Source: Phragmites australis
Taxonomy: Eukaryota > Streptophyta > Magnoliopsida > Poales > Poaceae
Assembly: GCF_958298935.1 (NCBI RefSeq)
Contig: NC_084941.1
Span: forward strand, 13,490,001-13,554,000
Direction of reading: 5' to 3'
DNA: 64,000 bases
Both the position numbers and the translations under genes were made by a program. Positions 21,183 through 33,795 of this stretch are shown piece by piece; within the stretch, counting starts at the first letter, position 1, and every line of letters starts with the position of its first letter. The notes below the pieces were generated by a model. The model did not search any database. It was not told the origin of the DNA and was given only the letters and a program-made list of their open reading frames with translations.

Positions 21183-21200
21183 ACGTCTCCGAGGAGACGT
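21183..21200. repeat. 8-bp-arm inverted repeat
   Basis: ACGTCTCC-GA-GGAGACGT is a perfect hairpin with a 2-base loop, next to an imperfect relative (TCTCTGAGGAGAGG) about 25 bp upstream. It lies within LTR D; role unknown. Confidence 0.6.
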
Positions 21201-22325
21201 ATTCAATCCTATGTATGCTAAATATCAAGCTGTCATATGTCATTAATATACATAACAACATGTAATTCTAGGGTGATATGTATTTTGGATGATAACATTT
21301 ATGGCACGGTAAGTGTTGATACGATTAACTACTACAAGCAGTTTGTAAAAGCGCAATACATAGCACATGTGATATAAGTCCAGTTTTAAGTTGATTATGT
21401 AGATTATTTGAAAACATAGGTTCAATATGATCAAGGAGAAAGGACATGGCTTCTTGAAGGTCAATTCACGATTGATCTTGTCGTTCAAGTATTCCGAGTT
21501 CTTCATCATCATGCCTTGCCTTCAGATCCTTCCTCTTGTTCTTGCTTAAAACCTTGACTTCAAGCCTACACAGATTAACGATCAAAAATCAAAATGACTA
21601 AACAACGGGACACCAAAACAAACCCAAGAGAAACACAAAATGAAAGAAGAACAATGGTGAAAACGACGAAGCTAACCTAGCGGAAAGACGATCGACAACT
21701 CTTAGCTAAGCAAAACTGCCATAAGGAGCCTAGCGGAAACATCTAGCAAAGCCAGGTCAAGCTATTAACCTAGTTGTTTTATTAACTTAAGAGAAATATT
21801 AAACAAGTTGTTAATAACTAGGTGAGCACTTAATAGCTTAACTATCCGAAGGCAATAGTTAGGGTTTCTACGTGTACGTGAGTGCACGTGTACAAACATA
21901 AACATATATGTGCTACTTACGTCTATATGTATGTGAGCATGTATACATATATACGTAAGTATAACACTAGGTGATTATATGTGCTTAAGTGTGGAGATTA
22001 ATATTCTAATCTATATTACTAAACTAAGTTTATCCAGTAATTAATCTTAATTACCTAGTGTTGTTTAACTGTCACCCTACTTAAGTTATAAACTATTGCT
22101 ATGGTAAAAGCATACAAATAATTAATTAACTAGGTTAAACTATTCTTTAAAACTAACTAACTAATTATTAAAAAGGTATTCGATTAATTAATTACCAATG
22201 TTAAATTATTCTATTATATTATAATAACATGTATCTATGGATTTATCAGATACACTGGTTAATCTTATTATTTTAATTAAAACTAAGATTAATCTATAAC
22301 CTATAGCATGAAATGACCATCAATT

Positions 22326-22436
22326 TCTAAACACTAAATTAAAGAAAAACCTTTAGTTTAACCTAACAACTATTTTATTTTCTAAACATTAAATTAAAGA
22401 AAAACCTTTAGTTTAACCTAACAATTATTTTATTTT
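22326..22436. repeat. 55-bp direct duplication
   Basis: TCTAAACA(C/T)TAAATTAAAG and its following 35 bases occur at 22326 and again at 22381, almost identical. This is a recent tandem duplication in LTR D. Confidence 0.85.
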
Positions 22437-23493
22437 ACAACAAGATTAACTCTACACTTGAACTAGTTTAACATATGCAACTATACTACGATTATAACCT
22501 AAACATGGTTATCAATTTATCTAACTCGACTTTATTTATCAAAAGGCAAGACCTAAGTCTAGGTTAAACATCGCGACAAGAAATAAATATTGGACGAGAA
22601 AATTAAACGAACTCCAAAAATTACAAGATTCGTCCGGGAGATAGATTATGATTTTAGAGGAATATCGGCGAAAGAATCGCTAAAATTAGAGTTGAAATGG
22701 ATGAGTTATGGCCATCGGAAGTTTTACCGGAAAGATAATTCCGGAAATAGAAAAGGGTACTATTTTGCGGTTTTGGTCTACGGATTTGTGGACCGTAGGC
22801 CATTTGTGTGAGAGTCTACAGTGCACTGGTTTTGTGGAGTTGGTCTATGGCTCTTGTGGACTGGGGCTAGCAGCAAAGGGAGGTCCACAGTGGGCCGGTC
22901 CTGTGGACTGACCGGACCGGCCAGTGGGGCCCGCTGTCGGTGAGGCCAAAAGATATGGCTGGATGGCCTATGCTTCTCTTGTTCGTGCATGTGGCTCAGG
23001 GGGGAAGAGCGAGTGGAGGAAGGCGAGCACCGGGAGATGGAGGCCAGCCGGAAAGAGAGAGAGAGGGAGCTGGAGAGGGTCGAGGCCAAAGGGAGAGAGG
23101 GAGGCGCCAAAGGGGAAGGTGGTCGAAGGGCGGCTGGGGAAGCTCACTGGTGGCGGAAGAAGATGGCTCGCATGAGTGGCGAAGGCCAGCTGGGCGGCGT
23201 GCACCAGCTGCACATGGTCAAGCGCCGTGGGATAGCCTTGCACTGGAGGGGAGAGGGTGAAGGCGGTGGCGAGGTGGCGGCATGACGTGGTGCGCAAAAT
23301 GGCATGGCGTGGTGTGGCGTGTGGACGAGTGGCTAGCGGCATGGCCCCGCTATGGCACGACGCAGGCACAGCATGAGCAGCGTAGAGGGGCTGCACATGG
23401 GAACAACGCGCGAAGGGAGTTGGCCGGGGTGCGCAGTGGAGCAGCGATGTGACTAGGCGTGCTACGACAGAGCATGGGATAGCGAAGGGTGCT

Positions 23494-24140
23494 TGAAAGG
23501 ATCGAATGGCCCAAGAGGGGGTTGAATTGGGCAATAAGAAACTTCTACCACTATCTAGAGCAAATAGCAACCTTAGCCTAAAAGAAAGGAAATGCAACTA
23601 CATGAACAAGCTAGGAGAGGGAAATAAAGCAAGCAAGCAAAGACACTAAGAAGATGCAGAATTTGAAAGCTTGTAAGAATGTAAATGCTAAAATTAAATT
23701 ATGGAATAGTAAAGAGATGGACAAGAGAACACGGATTTTTTCCTGAGGTATCGAGAAGTTGGTACTCCCCCCTAGTCCTCGTTGGAGCATCCACCAAGGA
23801 TATCGCTCCCCCTGTATTCACCAAGACTCAAGTGCTCCCTAATGATTGCCACTTCTCCATCTTCGAATTGGTGGGCATCAAACCAAGTACATAACTCTTC
23901 CCTAGGCTCTTACAAGAACTCCAAAAGCTCACCGAGAACACCTCCAATCACCAAGATTGGCTAGGTGTTGCCAACCACCGAGAGTAACAAGCCAATAGTT
24001 TCACTTGACAAGATCAAGCCTAGACTATAGCTAGATGCACACTTGCTACTCTCCAAACACTAATAGAGTCCTTAATCTTAAATTAGGGACTTGAAAATCA
24101 ACTCAAGTGCTCTCTCTTGCCTAGGGGTCTAGATGCTACA
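23494..24140 (-). mobile_element. 3' LTR of Sirevirus 1, internally deleted
   Basis: On the minus strand it starts TGTAGCATCTAGACC at 24140, right after the polypurine tract, and ends GATCCTTTCA at 23494. It is 647 bp, against 1426 bp for the 5' LTR at 33811-35236. The missing block corresponds to about 34400-35213, which contains the TATA box. Confidence 0.88.
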
Positions 24141-24156
24141 ATATGCCCCTTTTTGG
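24141..24156 (-). other. Polypurine tract of Sirevirus 1
   Basis: The minus strand reads CCAAAAAGGGGCATAT directly before the 3' LTR start. Confidence 0.8.
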
Positions 24157-24182
24157 TGATCGATGAAAACACATATGAGAAG

Positions 24183-24204
24183 ATATATATATATATATAT
24201 ATAT
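24183..24204. repeat. AT microsatellite
   Basis: About 11 uninterrupted AT repeats just inside the Sirevirus 3' end. Confidence 0.9.
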
Positions 24205-24749
24205 GAATTGAATTACACCCTATCATACTAGGCAATTGATAGCATATAACAACAAAGCAAGAGAAAGCCTAACACTAGAACAACATATCATGCTAGAAGA
24301 AATAGAATTAAGCATGCATGAAAATAAACACAATGTGATGACAAGCAAAACACATTGATTAAGAACCAAATGGCCTGTCATTAAATCAAAATCCTTAAGA
24401 TCCAACAAGCCGAACCTAGCTACCCAAAAGCTAAACTAGACTACCCTTGAAACTAGCAAGCTCACTAGAACTCAAACCTAATTATCTCTCTCTAAAACTC
24501 CTCCTAACACTAGACTCTCTCCCCCTTTGGCATCTAAACACAAAAAAGAGAACACATCTACACATCTGGAGCTGGAGGAGATGAGGGAGCTCAAGCTGCC
24601 GAGGAAGGCTACACCACGAACTGAGAGGCATCAGTATCGGAGTCAGATGCAGACGAGATAAGCTCAACGTCAACATAATCGGTTGGAGAGGACGCTCCTG
24701 CTGTAGGCCTACACTGTGCCTGGATGAGGGTCAGAACTAGAGGTGTCGA
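24205..24749 (-). other. 3' untranslated internal region of Sirevirus 1
   Basis: Between the env-like ORF and the polypurine tract. ORFs are short and without recognisable domains. Confidence 0.5.
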
Positions 24750-26843
24750 CACCCTGGATGGCCATCTCCTGGTCAACCTGACTCAGCACCTCCTGAAGGG
24801 TAGGATCAACCTCATTAAGCACAGGCTGCGAGATAGTTGGAGGCACAATAAGAGGATCCTGAGAAGGGAGTGTTGGCTGTGGTGAGTCCTTGAAATAGAG
24901 AGGTCCAATGGGTAGAGGTGACGTCAGTCAAGTAAGCAATAGGTTCGAAGACGTCCCGACAGGTATTAGAGAAGGTACTCCGGTGATGAAGAGAGCTGAT
25001 AGGGGAAAATCTAACCCCAGAGTAGTCAATAGACTGCTGACACTACCTCGGAGAGGACTGGTGGTTGGAGCAAAATCTAGAGGTGCAGCTAGCAACTGAA
25101 GGCCAGTGTGCTGGAACAGGGACGAGAACATACGAGCATTGTTCTCTCTGTCCGACCAAAGTGCTAAGAACATGGCCTACTACTACTATTGAAGAGACTG
25201 CAAGAAAACCATCTGCTACTCCTGTTGGCGAATCATGTCGGCCTGAAGCTTCGCCTATATCTCAGCCTGTGCTGCTAGCTGCTGCTGGATCTACTGCTGC
25301 TAAACTACCTGCTGCTGCTGCATCTGCTGAAGAATCAATGCAGGCTTTGAAGGCTGCACAGCAGGGGTCACTGAAGGAGCTATCTCAGGCGCTGAAGAAG
25401 TAAGAACAGATTTCTGAGGAGCTGCCTAAGTAGAACCTCTTGCCTCGGCATCGTGTGACCTAGTGATAGAAGGAATGTACTCAATATCGTCCGAGTTTGA
25501 GTTGGTGTCCACGTCGAAGATAAACTGAGGTAGCTCTGCCTTATCCTCTGCTAGGGCCTAGTCCTCTGCTGCTGCCCTCTCATGCTCGTCAACTGGGATC
25601 AGCTCCTGAGCGTGAACCATGGCTCGCTGACCATGGAGTCTGTCTATGAGAGCACAAGGAGCATACTCCTTGAAGCGAGTGGGGGACTCCTCATAGGCCT
25701 CGACGAACCTGGGATACCTGATGGTGTGAGCAAACAAATAAGATATGAAGTGCACGTATGGCTGTTGTCTAGCCAAGGACAGCCCCTCTGCTATAGCATC
25801 CTCAATCTCACACAAGATCAGATCCATGATGTCAAAATGGCGGTGTGTGAGGATGTTCAGAATCAACCACTGCTGCAACCTGGTGATGGCCTCTCTGTAG
25901 CTGATCCTCGGTAGCAAACTACATCTCAAGGCCAAGTGGATGGCCTTCGCTACAGGTGTCAGCATATCTGGCAGTCGCGGTGATCCTGCAGCAAAGGGCT
26001 GTCCAAAAAGCGGCCTGATCTCCGCATCAGTCGGATGCCACCAACCAGAGGACGACAAGGGGGTTTGGCATTCAGATGAACAACCTCGTGCAGATACGTA
26101 GAACTCGCCTGAACTCCTAGAGTCTCAAGTACATTGTTCCTGTATAATCTGAAAGTGTCGCCCAGGAATATGAACTGAATAAAGTTCTTCTCTGGTGCAA
26201 TCCATACCGTGGCATAGAACACTCTGACCCAGTCCTTTACATATCTGTCCACGTTAGTGAGCAGAGCTGAAAGTCTAGGGAAGGTGTCAAAGTGCTACCT
26301 CACGTCCACAACCCCTGTAGTTGACTGCATATAGTGCCAGTTAAGCGTCTTGTGCTAGCTCAAACTGACCTTCTTCTTGAGATAGGAGTGGAAGAAGCTC
26401 TCATGTAGGACTGTCCAGAATTGGGGATCAACCCCCTCATACCTGACCACAGGAAACCACTCATCAACTAGCACAAAACACAGCTTCTTAATCCTCGATG
26501 ACTTGTAAGAAGTCACATCGATGAGCTTGAGCTCTGCCTCTACCTGTGGCTACTCTGTCTGCTGTTGCTCTGGCTGCTGCTCCTCCTCATCTAGCTCTGG
26601 CTCCTAATGAGTCCTCTTTTGACTGCCTGACTAGCCGGAAGGTGTCAAGCCCAACCTCCCGGCAAGGTGAGTGCTGGTGGACCATCGCGAAGTAGGGGAG
26701 TCAACGCTGATCATGAAACCTTGCTAAGTGTCTGCTACCTTAGCTGCTGCCAAGGCTCTATCCCACTCCTTCTGAGCCTTCGACTTCCTCTTTGACTGCT
26801 CAATGGCCTTGCCCTTGCCCTTATCAGTGCGCTCATGACCCAT
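24750..26843 (-). pseudogene. Env-like third ORF of Sirevirus 1
   Basis: Starts at ATG 26843 on the minus strand (MGHERTDKGKGK). A basic N-terminus and an acidic/Gln stretch are followed by a conserved body: SSRIKKLCFVLVDEWFP, then YVKDWVRVFYATVW, then PTDAEIRPLFGQPFAAGS, then LPRISYREAITRLQQW and HFDIMDLILCEIEDAI. The C-terminal part is Gln-rich (near 25230-25330). The order and motifs match the extra ORF downstream of pol in grass Sireviruses, often called env-like; a membrane role is not evident from this sequence. At least six in-frame stops lie between 26740 and 26300, and a frameshift near 26060 separates the two longest open pieces (25959-26252 and 25558-26058). Non-functional. Confidence 0.7.
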
Positions 26844-28548
26844 CAGACAGATATAAAGATGATAACATGATGAGTGATTGCATCATGTATATAGAAAAGA
26901 CATGATTTTGACCTGAATTGAACCCTAGAGCATGAATATGATATGAATTCAGATGACCGTGCTTTCAAATAATGACAATTGCTCCAAATTGCAACATATT
27001 GACGCAAATTTGCATTGAATTCATTGAAATTTGATCAAATTTCCCTCAAATTCAATCTAGTGTTTTCAATATGGAACAATTTGGCCAAAATTGTGCTCAC
27101 CGAGATCAAACAGAGGAAGGACTCACCGAGATCAAACAGAGGAAGGAGACGACGGAGAGGGAAGCACGGTGGTTGAAGAAGAGCTAGAGACGCTGGTGGC
27201 GAGCTAGGGCATGGTGGTGGCTGGCGGTGGAGCTGGGGCATCGACGGACGGCGGGATGGTGGCGCAAGTGGTCATGGCGGCGCGAGAGCACGATGGTGAT
27301 AGCGACTCGCCGAGTACGGGCGGCGGCGTGCGAGATCGAAATGCTCAAATGGCTTAGAGGAGCCAACCGAGGATGAAGCCTTATATGACAGGTGGGTCCC
27401 GTGAATTTTTTTAACATCGGATGGTCTGGTGATGCTGATACTGAGGCATCAAACCAATATTTCCAGAGAGCATGACAAAAGTGAGCCGAGACCTCTTTCA
27501 CACACCGATACTTTGGTGGGTACAAATTGAATACCGGACACTGCCACGGGTCCAATTCTCAGGGAATTTTCAAAACTGAACGTAGATACTCTGTTGATGT
27601 TGCACTAAAACACTGGAGAGGGTCACTGCACTGATATGTAAACCTTCTGACTTTCCTTACCACTGACTGAGCACCAAAAGGTCTGGTCCTGAACCATTGC
27701 AAACATGGGAGCTTTTCTAGGCAAAGAGACCATTTGCACACACCGAACTGTCTGTTGGAGGTGAGTTGATCACCGGAGAGATGCACCAGAGCTTTAAAGG
27801 AAAAGGCTGAGCTGACAGACAGAGCACTGGATGATCCGTTGAGGGGACGGAAAGTAGCACCGGACTATCTGGTGAGAAGAGAAAGTTTTGTTGAACTAAA
27901 ATCTCTCACAAAGTCCAAACTTCAAATAACCACTCAACAATAATATATGTTTGGACTAGCTTGAGTGAAGCCTTACTCTCTCAAACACTCATTTTCAAAT
28001 ATTTGCCAAAAAGGCTATTGCATACATAATTTTGCATTAGGAAATAAGAACCAAACAAAAAGGAGGGAGAAGACTCTAAGGAAATGTATGAGCATATATC
28101 CTTTGAAATTAAAGATTAAGACTTTAAATTCACAAGGTTATGACTCAATAGGCATTAAATAGTTACGTCTTTCTAATCAGACTTATAGAGGTGTATGTTC
28201 ACATTGAGAGAAAACAACAATCTCAAAGAGTGATATCCTCCTTTATGATCTCTCTACCGCCAGTGTACATGCAATGCATAACTAGTGCATAAATTTAAAC
28301 ATGAGTGCAAGTTATATGGCATACAAATGCATAGCATAAAATAAATCTATCTTGTCATATTACTTCCCTTCTCAAGCTTCTTTATGGTGAACCCAACAAC
28401 ATTCCTTGAGAGATACTAGGGAACCACCATCTCAAGCAAAATCATGTTCACCACTATCTTGAGAAGGTTAGACAAACACCTATCATGAATGCATCTATAT
28501 GACAAGGCATCACATGACGTTAGAAGCATCTATCAGGTTCAACTCACT
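26844..28548 (-). other. Region between pol and env-like ORF of Sirevirus 1
   Basis: Contains a 26-bp tandem duplication (CTCACCGAGATCAAACAGAG plus GAAGG) at about 27097-27147, a GC-rich stretch at 27150-27320 and repeated short CCGGA-type motifs at 27420-27870 like those in related LTRs. No domain is visible. Confidence 0.5.
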
Positions 28549-29815
28549 TCACAATCTACAAAAGGTTGCTTCATCTAGAAGTATTGTGAAGATAGCCGCC
28601 AATTGATCTTCCAACTGTACACTACTAAGAGAGATATCATTATTAGCCACATGGTCTCTAAGGAAGTGATGACGAATATCAATGTGCTTTGTGAGAGAGT
28701 GTTGAACGGGATTGTTTGCAATTTTCGCGGCATTCTCGTTGTCACAAAGGAGTGAAACCTTCTCTAGACGAACACCAAAGTCTAACAAGGTTTACTTCAT
28801 ATAAATGATTTGAGCACAACATGCTCCGGCTGCAATGTATTCCACTTCCGCGGTGGACAAGGCTACCGAGTTTTTCTTTTTAGATGACCAAGAAACCAAG
28901 TAACGCCCTAGCAAGTGGCACCCCCCTGAAGTAGTATTACGATCCACACGACATCCGGCAAAGTCTGAATTTGAGTAACCCAAGAGTAGAAAACTAGCAC
29001 CTTTTAAGTACCACAAACCTATTCTAAGTGTATGCTTTAGGTATCTAAGGATTCTTTTAACCACGCTAAGATGCGATTCCTTAGGATTAGCTTGAAAGTG
29101 AGCGCACATGCATACACTAAATATAATATCGGCCTAGATGCAGTAAGGTAAAGAAGTGACCCAATCATAGAATGATAAAGCTTTTGGTCAACCGGTTTAG
29201 CCATTTCATCCAAGTCGAGATGTCCATTTGTAGGCATTGGAGTATTAATTGGCTTGCAATCATCCATCTTGAACTTCTTGAGGATGTCCCTCGTGTACTT
29301 CTCTTGATGGGTAAACGTCCCTTTCTTCAATTGCTTGATTTGAAATCCAAGCAAGTAGTTAAGCTTGCCAATCATTGAGATCTCGAACTCCCTACACAAT
29401 ATGTCACCAGATTCCTTACAAAACTCTTTGTTAGTTGAACCAAATATTATATCCCGAACATAAATTTGACACAAGAAAAGCTCAGTGTCGATGATCTTTG
29501 TGAACAATGTGGTGTCCACCCTCCTGATCTTGAATCCTTGGTTGATAAGGAAGTCATGTAGGTGTTCGTACCAAGCTCTTGGGCTTGCTTGAGTTCATAA
29601 AGTGCCTCATGCAACCTACAGACATGATTAGGATATCTAGAATCTTCGAAACTGGGGAGTTGTTCAACATAAACAAGTTCATTGATGAGGTCATTTAAGA
29701 ATGCACTCTTCACATCCATTTGATAAATCTTAAAGTTATGATGTGAAGCAAATGCAAGAAGGATATGAATGGCCTCAAGCCTTGCCATAGGAGCGAATGT
29801 TTCGCCAAAATTCAA
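28549..29815 (-). pseudogene. Sirevirus 1 pol: reverse transcriptase and RNase H
   Basis: Read on the minus strand. The reverse transcriptase motif NFGETFAPMARLEAIHILLA is followed by QMDVKSAFLND, then YVRDIIFGST, then the connection MIGSLLYLTASRP. RNase H pieces include SWSSKKKNSVALSTAEVEY and NPVQHSLTKHIDIRHHFLRD. The catalytic box normally read as YVDD has Arg in place of the first Asp (codon at about 29454-29456), so polymerase activity is lost. The frame is broken into at least four pieces (breaks near 29500, 29080 and 28790). The order integrase, then reverse transcriptase, then RNase H identifies Ty1/copia. Confidence 0.88.
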
Positions 29816-29888
29816 ACCTTCAACCTATGCAAATCCTTGCGCGACGAGTCTTACCTTGCTGCGTACCACCATACCATGTTCATCTTGC

Positions 29889-31915
29889 TTATTGCGGAAG
29901 ACCCACTTGGTTCCAATACATTCTTGTCTTGAGGCCTTCTTCAAGAATCCATACTATATCATGGGTGAAGTTGTTGAGTTCTTCTTGCATTGCCATCACC
30001 CAATCCAGATCCTTAAGAGCCTCATCTACATGTATGGGTTCCAAACAAGAGACAAACGAGTAATGTTCACAAAATGAAGTATATTGACGACCCTTGATCA
30101 AGTCAACTGGGTGGTCCTTGGAAATATGCGAGTGCTTCACTTGTGGTTCTTGAGGTGTGTCTTGTGGTGGTCCAACATTTTGAGCTTGAGCTTGTGCTTC
30201 CCCTTGAGAGATATGGACATCATGTGATGGAAGTGATTGATCATCCTTATCCTCATTTTCATCAACTTCAGGCGCCATGTAGGTGTGTGGAATTGAAGTA
30301 GAAGGTACATCTTCATCATCTTCCTTAGGCTTGATATCCCTAATTGCCATATTCTTCATTGCATCTCCCAAGGGTTCATCACCTAAATTATCACAAGAAA
30401 CATCTTCTCCTTGGGAGCCATTAGATTCATCAAACTCCATATCACATGTTCCTTCAACAAGACCAGTGGCATTGTTGAATACTCGATATACTTTGGAGTT
30501 AGATGCATAACCAACAAAAAAACCAATATCACAACATTTTTCAAACTTTTCTAGGCGTTCTCTTTTCTTGAAGATAAAGCACTTACAACCGAACACTTGA
30601 AAGGATGAGATATTTGGTTTCTTCCCAATGAGAAGGTTGTATGGCGTTTTTTTCAAGAGTCGGTGGAGACACACTCGATTGGATGCATGACACGCTGTGT
30701 TGATTGCTTCCGCCCAAAACTTCTCCAGTGTACTATATTCATCCAACATTGCTCTTGCAAGAGTGATCAAGGTCATGTTTTTCCTTTCCACCATGCCATT
30801 TTTTTTAGGGCTGTAGGTTAATGAAAACTCATGCTTGACGCATCTATCATCACAAAATTCTTCAATATATGTGTTCTTCAACTCTGTGTCATTGTCACTC
30901 TGAATCTTCATAAGTGTGGCCTCAAATTCATTTTGAGCCCTATTCGCGAACTTCTTGAAGATTCCAACGGTCTTTCTCTTGTTATCTAAAAAGAAAGTCT
31001 AAGTGTATCTTGTATAACCATCAACAATAACAAGACAATAGAGATTAGCACCAAGACTTTTGTAGGTAGTTGGTCCGAAGAGATCCATGTGTAGAAGCTC
31101 CATGGATCTTGATGTAGACATCTTGGATTTGTGTGGATGTGAACTTGAAACTTGCTTTCCCACTTGGCAAGTGATACAGAACTTGTCCTTCTCAAATACA
31201 ACATCTTTCAATCCAACTACCATTCTGTTCTTGAACACCTTCTTGGGTTGGCTCATTCCAATGTGTGCAAGTCGATGATGCCAAGGCCAACCCATAGATG
31301 TCTTGGTGAAGACGCATAGATTCAAGCTAGCTTCATTAGAGGAGAAATTAAGAAGATATATATGTCCATGTCTGAAGCCTTTAAAGATTAGATCATTATG
31401 CTTCTTGCTAGTTATGCTAATGTCAACATCACTAAATAAACATGTGAAGCCTAAATCACATAGTTGAGCTACGGAAAGCAAATTAAAGCTAAGTGATTCT
31501 ACTAAAAGAACATTGGAAATAGAGAGCTCATTTGAGATTGCTATCTTACCCAAACCTACCACATTTGGATTATAGTTATCACCAAAGGTAAATTTGTCAT
31601 GATCACCCACATCATCTTCTAGTGAGGCGAACATCTTTACATTGCCAGTTATATGTTGTGTATATCCACTATCAAGCACACAATACTTTCCACTAGCTTT
31701 GTAGTTCACATACACATGGATCAAGATTTTTGTTTAGGTACCCAACCAAGTTTGGTACCTTTGAAGTGACTCACAAGAGCTTTATGCACCCAATTTTGCC
31801 TAGGAAGCTTTCCCTTAGCTTGAGTTCCAATGAATTTAGCTATGACTTCACTACTTTTAAGTTTATGCAATAGAAAATGGTGATCATTAAAAGTAGACTT
31901 GTAATTGGAAGGCAA
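29889..31915 (-). pseudogene. Sirevirus 1 pol: protease and integrase
   Basis: On the minus strand the protease site CVLDSGYTQHITG carries the DSG motif. The HHCC zinc domain follows (WHHRLAHIGMS ... CITCQVGKQ), then the integrase core start LLHMDLFGPTTYKSLGANLY. A frameshift/stop at about 30990 separates this from the rest of integrase, QSDNDTELKNTYIEEF and KKNGMVERKNMTL, which hold the remaining catalytic Asp and Glu. The long acidic linker toward reverse transcriptase (QGEDVSCDNL ... EDVPSTSIPH) is open. All three catalytic acids are visible, but the gene is split. Confidence 0.85.
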
Positions 31916-32211
31916 AATAGGAAGGAGTTTAGTAGGAATTGGACACTCCCTTGTGTGATAACTGGCGACCTCACAATGTTGGTAATATGAGCCAACTTCC
32001 TTAATGAAATAATTCTTGATCTCCTATCCACTAGATTGGAGAAGCATCTAAGGCCTCTCTTGTTGTATTACAATGCATTCTTCATGAGAATTTCCTTATG
32101 CTTGTACTCCCCCTTAGTCAACCGGACCACACATAAATTGAGATTTTCAATCTCCTCTTTGAGCTCTTGCTCCCTTACATGGTTAGTTTTAGAAGATGAT
32201 ATATTATCACA

Positions 32212-33760
32212 TTAAGAGGAGCATGGTATATCAAGAAGATCATCACAAGAAGTAGATGCATTGACTTTAATAAGATCAATAGTAGGCAATTCATTCATGC
32301 TAGGATCAACGGCATCATAAGCTAACTCAAGTTCTTTATATTTGCATTTCAAGTCAATATGCTCAAGTTTTAGTTTCTTGTTACTAGCCTCAAGAGATTT
32401 GCTAGATGCAACTACTTCATCATGTTTCTTAAGCACATCATTGTATTTAGCAAGCAACTCATTACGACTAGAACTAAGCATAGTATTAGCATTTTCAAGA
32501 GACTTTATTTTAGCTTTTTGTTTCTTGATGATAGTAGTATAGTCATTCATGAGTTTAGATAGATCATTAGGAGAAAGACCATCATCATCACTATTATACT
32601 CTTCCTCACTACTCACCTTGTTATTACCTTTATCCATGAGGCATATATGTAGTGGAGGTAGAGATGGATCATCATTGGTGATGGCGAGGTCCGCGAAGTT
32701 GTTGTATTCATCATCGCTTGAATCATCAGTTAAGCTTTCGCCGAAGACCCATTCACCAACAATGTATGCCTTGCAGCCTCTACCCTTCTTGTTGAAGAGC
32801 TTCTTCTTCCTCTTGTCTTGATCCTTGTTCTTATGTTTATCCTCATCCTCAATTGTATCAATCTTCTTGGACTTATTCTTATTTCTCTTGTCGGGACTTA
32901 CCGCAATTGTAACACTTCTTCTTGTCTCCGCCACCGAACTTGTCAAATTTCTTTAGGCGAAATTTGTTCTTCTTGGGATCATAGTTGTAGCCCTTCTTTT
33001 GAAACTTGGAGATCATCCTTGTGGTTCTTCTCATGAGAAGAGCAAGTTCGGTGTCGGAGTCATCATTATCATCATCATCATCTTCATTGCTTTCACTTGA
33101 TGATGGAAGCTTGATCATCTTCTTCTTCTTGCTGACCATATTTGCCTTGAGAGCAAGATTCTTCTTGGATGAAAACTCAAGATCTCCAAACAAGAACATC
33201 TCATGAGAACATATCTTCCCTACAGCGTCGGTGATGGTCATGCCATTGATGTCCCTTTAATGAAGAAGAGAGATGATAATGTTGTATTATAGCTTGGGAA
33301 GCACCATCAAGATCCTACGAATAATGTCCCCTTGAGACAATTAAGTGAGTTTAAGAGAATTGATTTCTTCCACAAGTATATTCATGCGAGAATACATATC
33401 ATTGCATAACTCATTAGGAAGCATCTTGAATTGATTAAGAGCATTCATAAGCACATGATATCTTTCCTCATGAATTTTCCTAGAACCCTCATGAATTTCA
33501 CAAAGAGCAGTCAAAATCACATTGGCGAATTACTTGCTCCTAACTCTAGAAAAAATCTCTTCACCAATTCCCTCAAATATAGCATTCTTAGCCTTAGCAT
33601 TCCACCTAACTTATTGATCGGTAAAAGATTGATCAAACCCAATGAAGACGGCTAGCCAAACTTGGGGGGAAATAGCCTCAAGATAGGTCACCATTCAAAC
33701 TTTCCAATAGGTGAAGTTCTTTACTTTGAACTTTGACACGCTACTTCCACTCCCGGGGCC
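32212..33760 (-). pseudogene. Sirevirus 1 gag
   Basis: The N-terminal part begins near 33745 on the minus strand (TYLEAISPQVWLAVF, KAKNAIFEGIGEEIFSRV, FKMLPNELCNDMYSRMNILV) with several in-frame stops. A clean segment (33241-32879) carries a Ser/Asp-rich stretch and leads to the zinc knuckle, which stops after CYNCGK: the His and last Cys are gone and the frame shifts, resuming as PDKRNKNKSKKID. The C-terminal frame (to 32212) has a GKAYIVGEW-like motif, acidic repeats and a coiled coil of about 100 residues ending near ASTSCDDLLDI. It packages the element RNA in intact relatives; here the knuckle is lost. Confidence 0.85.
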
Positions 33761-33795
33761 TTTGCTCTAGGATTTTAAGCCTATCAAGAGCATGA

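Larger units (their letters stand above)
20938..23493 (-). mobile_element. Gypsy LTR D, inner part, split by the Sirevirus
   Basis: Composition and order match the gypsy LTRs A-C and G: a clause of the type AAGAATCGCTAAAATTAGAGTTGAAATGG near 22665-22700, then a GC-rich segment at 22900-23490, here on the minus strand. It continues beyond the Sirevirus at 35237-36602. Its far end is not clear; a boundary with LTR E lies somewhere between 20938 and about 21120. ORFs in the GC-rich part (for example 209 codons minus at 22968-23597) run across the Sirevirus junction and are not genes. Confidence 0.55.

Noticed and set aside
22968..23597. Minus-strand ORF of 209 codons
   Set aside because: Crosses the junction between LTR D and the Sirevirus 3' LTR at 23493/23494, so it cannot be an ancestral gene. 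Composition is GC-driven.
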